A stretch of DNA of 64,000 bases from Aquabacterium sp. GTDB taxonomy: Bacteria; Pseudomonadota; Gammaproteobacteria; Burkholderiales; Burkholderiaceae_C. Under the pieces are notes generated by a model. That model saw only the letters and a list, made by a program, of their open reading frames with translations, did no database searches and was not told the origin of the DNA. The stretch covers positions 1-64,000 of the forward strand of contig NZ_JAUSAR010000005.1 of the NCBI RefSeq assembly GCF_030652515.1, written 5' to 3'. The position numbers and the translations under genes are program-made. Below, piece by piece: positions 61,455 through 64,000 of the stretch; positions within the stretch are counted from its first letter, which is position 1; each line of letters opens with the position of its first letter.

Positions 61455-63671
61455 ATGACCCAGGCCACTTCCGACGCTGCCGCGGCCTCTTTCGCGGCGC
61501 TGACCCACAAGCTCGACTATCTGGACGAGGCGGATGCCCGCCGCGTGCGCGACGCCTACCGCTTCGCCGACGAAGCCCACCTGGGGCAGTTCCGCGCCAG
61601 TGGCGAGCCCTACATCACCCACCCGATCGCCGTGGCCGGCCTGTGTGCCGACTGGAAGCTGGACGCCCAGGCCATCATGGCCGCGTTGATGCACGACGCC
61701 ATGGAAGACTGCGGCGTCACCAAGATCGAGTTGATCGAGCGCTTTGGCGCGCCCACCGCCGAGTTGGTCGATGGCCTGACCAAGCTGGACAAACTGCAGT
61801 TCTCGACCAAGGAAGAATCGCAAGCCGAGTCCTTCCGCAAGATGCTGCTGGCCATGGCGCGCGATGTGCGCGTCATCCTGATCAAGCTGGCCGACCGCCT
61901 GCACAACATGCGCACGATGGCCGCCATGGTGGCGCACAAGCGCACGCGCATTGCCAAGGAAACGCTGGACATCTACGTGCCGATTGCGCACCGGCTGGGC
62001 CTGAACCAGACCTACCGCGAGCTGCAGGAGCTGTCCTTCCAGTACATCAATCCCTGGCGCTATGGCGTGCTGTCGAAGGCGGTGAAAAAAACGCGCGGCA
62101 ACCGGCGTGACCTGGTGGACCGCATCCAGCGCGAAGTGGAGCTGGCCTTTGGCGCTGCCGACATGGTGGTCGAGGTTTACGGCCGCGAGAAAACCATCTT
62201 CTCGATCTATCACAAGATGATCGAGAAGAACCTGACCTTCGCCCAGGTCAGCGACATCTTCGGCTTCCGCATCGTCACGCGCGAGTTGCTGGACTGCTAC
62301 CGCGCCCTGGGCGTGTTGCACCAGCTGTACAAGCCGTTGCCGGGCCGCTTCAAAGACTACATCGCCATCCCCAAGGCCAATGGCTACCAGTCACTGCACA
62401 CGACCTTGGTGAACCCGGTGGGCACGGCGGTGGAGTTCCAGCTGCGTTCGCAGGCCATGCACGCGGTGGCTGAAAAGGGCATCGCCGCGCACTGGATGTA
62501 CAAGACGCAAGAGGGGGCAGGCGCGGAAGCTTCGCCTCAACAGGCGGCCGTGTGGCTGCAGTCGCTGATCGACATCCAGCACGAGACACGCGATTCGGCC
62601 GAGTTCCTGGAGCATCTGAAGATCGACTTGTTCCCCGAGTCTGTCTACGTGTTCACGCCCAAATCGCGCATTTTGGCGTTGCCGCGCGGGGCCACCTCGG
62701 TGGACTTCGCCTATGCGATTCACAGCGACGTGGGCGATCACTGCGTGGCGGTCAAGATCAATGGCGAGGCTGCGGCCTTGCGCACCGAGTTGCGCAGCGG
62801 CGATGTGGTCGAGATCATCACGGCGCCGAGTGCGCGGCCCAACCCGGGCTGGCTGAACTTCGTGAGCACGGGCCGGGCCCGCTCCAAGATCCGCCATTAC
62901 CTGAAGAACATGGAGACGGAAGAGTCGCTGGAGCTGGGCGAGAAGCTGCTGACGCAAGCGCTGCGCGCCGAGGGCCTGGCCATGCCGCCGGGCGACGAGA
63001 CCAGCGAAGGTGCCAGCGGTGCCACCTGGCAGGCTCTGATCCGCTGGGGTGGCAACCGCAGCAAAGATGATTTGTGCGTGGACATCGGCCTGGGCCGCAA
63101 GATCAGCAACATGGTGGCCAAGCGCCTGGCGCAGCTCATGGCCGAGTCGGGCGAGCGGCCCGATGCCCTGACCCTGACCCTGGGGCGCTTTGCCGATTCC
63201 GAATCGCCGTCGCACGGCGGTGTGGTGATCGATGGCAGCGAAGGCGCCACGATGCAATTGGCGCCGTGCTGCAAGCCCATCCCGGGCGATCCGATCGCCG
63301 GCTACCTGGGTCGGGGTGAAGGCCTGGTGGTGCACACGCAGATGTGTGGCGTGGGCCGTCGCTTGTTCGAGCGCGACAGCGAGCGCTGGATCGACGTGAG
63401 CTGGGCCGACGAACCCACGCGGCCTTTCGAGACCGCCATCCAGGTGCTGGTGGCCAATGGCAAGGGCGTGCTGGCGCAGGTGGCCGCGTCCATCAGCAGC
63501 GCCGAGACCGACATCACCCACATCGAGATGGGCGACGAGCGGCTGGGCGAAACCGCCGAGCTGAAGCTGACCCTGGCCGTGCGAGACGTGGAGCACCTCA
63601 ACGACGTGCTGCGCGTGCTCAAACGCTGCCCGGTGGTGCTCAAGGCGGGCCGCGTCATTCCTGGGGCTTAG
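61455..63671 (+). CDS. spoT: Bifunctional (p)ppGpp synthetase/hydrolase
   Basis: A 738-residue RelA/SpoT homologue with all domains: HD hydrolase (about 45-200; ALMHDAMEDCGV, KLADRLHNMRTM), synthetase (about 240-350; YGREKTIFSIYHKMIEKNL, DIFGFRIV, KDYIAIPKANGYQSLHT), TGS (about 395-460; VYVFTPKSRILALPRGATSV) and ACT (about 660-735; VLAQVAASISSAETDITHIE). Intact HD residues favour SpoT-like bifunctional activity over RelA. Position after gmk and rpoZ supports spoT. Confidence 0.92.
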   Translation: MTQATSDAAAASFAALTHKLDYLDEADARRVRDAYRFADEAHLGQFRASGEPYITHPIAVAGLCADWKLDAQAIMAALMHDAMEDCGVTKIELIERFGAPTAELVDGLTKLDKLQFSTKEESQAESFRKMLLAMARDVRVILIKLADRLHNMRTMAAMVAHKRTRIAKETLDIYVPIAHRLGLNQTYRELQELSFQYINPWRYGVLSKAVKKTRGNRRDLVDRIQREVELAFGAADMVVEVYGREKTIFSIYHKMIEKNLTFAQVSDIFGFRIVTRELLDCYRALGVLHQLYKPLPGRFKDYIAIPKANGYQSLHTTLVNPVGTAVEFQLRSQAMHAVAEKGIAAHWMYKTQEGAGAEASPQQAAVWLQSLIDIQHETRDSAEFLEHLKIDLFPESVYVFTPKSRILALPRGATSVDFAYAIHSDVGDHCVAVKINGEAAALRTELRSGDVVEIITAPSARPNPGWLNFVSTGRARSKIRHYLKNMETEESLELGEKLLTQALRAEGLAMPPGDETSEGASGATWQALIRWGGNRSKDDLCVDIGLGRKISNMVAKRLAQLMAESGERPDALTLTLGRFADSESPSHGGVVIDGSEGATMQLAPCCKPIPGDPIAGYLGRGEGLVVHTQMCGVGRRLFERDSERWIDVSWADEPTRPFETAIQVLVANGKGVLAQVAASISSAETDITHIEMGDERLGETAELKLTLAVRDVEHLNDVLRVLKRCPVVLKAGRVIPGA

Positions 63672-64000
63672 GGGCCGGGTAGCTCACCGACAGCACTTCC
63701 ACGTGCTCCAAGCCGCCTGGCGTCATCAACTGGATCTCGTCACCCACGCGTGATTTGAGCAGGGCGCGGGCAATGGGCGAGACCCAGCTGACTTCGCCCT
63801 GCAGGTTATCGACCTCGTCGATGCCTTTGATGGTGACGGTGCGTTCCACGTCATCCTGGTTCACGTAGGTGACGGTGGCGCCAAAAAAGACCTGGTCGTG
63901 GCCGTGGTGCACCGAGGGGTCGGCCACCTCGGCGATGTCCAGACGTTTGGTCAGGAAGCGGATGCGGCGATCGATTTCGCGCAGGCGCTTCTTGCCGTAG
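63655..64000 (-). CDS. greB: Transcription elongation factor GreB, partial
   Basis: The C-terminal 115 residues of a Gre factor; the N-terminus runs off the window end. Visible are YGKKRLREIDRRIRFL, the end of the coiled-coil domain, and the FKBP-like C-domain with VFFGATVTYV, GEVSWVSPIARALL and GDEIQLMTPGG. The KKRLREIDRRIRFL segment favours GreB over GreA. It overlaps the convergent spoT end by 17 bases. Gre factors rescue backtracked RNA polymerase. Confidence 0.88.
   Translation of the reverse strand, partial: YGKKRLREIDRRIRFLTKRLDIAEVADPSVHHGHDQVFFGATVTYVNQDDVERTVTIKGIDEVDNLQGEVSWVSPIARALLKSRVGDEIQLMTPGGLEHVEVLSVSYPAPKPQE

Noticed and set aside
62391-63596. 401-residue minus-strand frame
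   Set aside because: Antisense shadow of spoT with His/Gly/Ala-rich low-information sequence.

Overview
The window reads as a high-GC betaproteobacterial chromosome, most likely Burkholderiales of the Comamonadaceae type. The evidence is the backbone block at the right end (gmk, rpoZ, a RelA/SpoT homologue, and greB on the opposite strand), a DctQM-fused TRAP permease with a solute-binding protein, and an imuA-imuB-dnaE2 mutasome. Positions 1 to about 55,750 look like one large integrated accessory element (an integrative element or integrated plasmid) whose left end is outside the window. The right boundary lies in the gene-poor stretch 55,746-56,325.

Element backbone: a short repeat array and a degenerate tyrosine recombinase (184-1011), a DUF1173 protein, a Gp3-like recombination directionality factor, an SbcD-like phosphoesterase and an SbcC-like ATPase. 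A run of small minus-strand genes follows (14.9-19.0 kb), including a RadC homologue. Several of these have structured 5' leaders, and three sites share an identical-but-one 22-bp block. Further right are a ParB-like protein, a complete-looking tyrosine recombinase, a PRTRC-D/ParM-like actin with a small partner, and a HipBA toxin-antitoxin pair.

Defence cargo: (1) 5.3-12.0 kb, inserted between the sbcD-like and sbcC-like genes, holds an Mrr-type nuclease fused to a STAND NTPase, a RloC/PrrC-like zinc-hook ATPase and a RES-domain toxin. (2) 19.6-33.7 kb is a complete type I BREX operon (HTH gene, brxA, brxB, brxC, pglX, truncated DUF1016 gene, pglZ, brxL), with an AT-rich foreign-looking segment in the specificity part of pglX. 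(3) 33.7-35.4 kb is an XRE-ImmA/IrrE gene overlapping an unknown gene. (4) 52.0-55.7 kb is a tightly overlapping four-gene operon: an unknown helical protein, a large QueC-like PP-loop enzyme, an XRE-ImmA/IrrE protein and a PIN-type nuclease. Its promoter carries spaced TTTGACAAA repeats. I know of no described system with this gene set, so it is the best candidate here for an undescribed defence or conflict system.

The SOS module (imuA, imuB, dnaE2) sits behind a perfect LexA box at 35,746-35,761 and next to an SRAP (YedK/HMCES-type) gene, so the element appears to carry its own mutagenesis and abasic-site protection functions. I saw no T4SS genes, rRNA, tRNA, CRISPR array or intact insertion sequence in the window. 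All functional calls are from reading protein motifs and layout; no database search was run.
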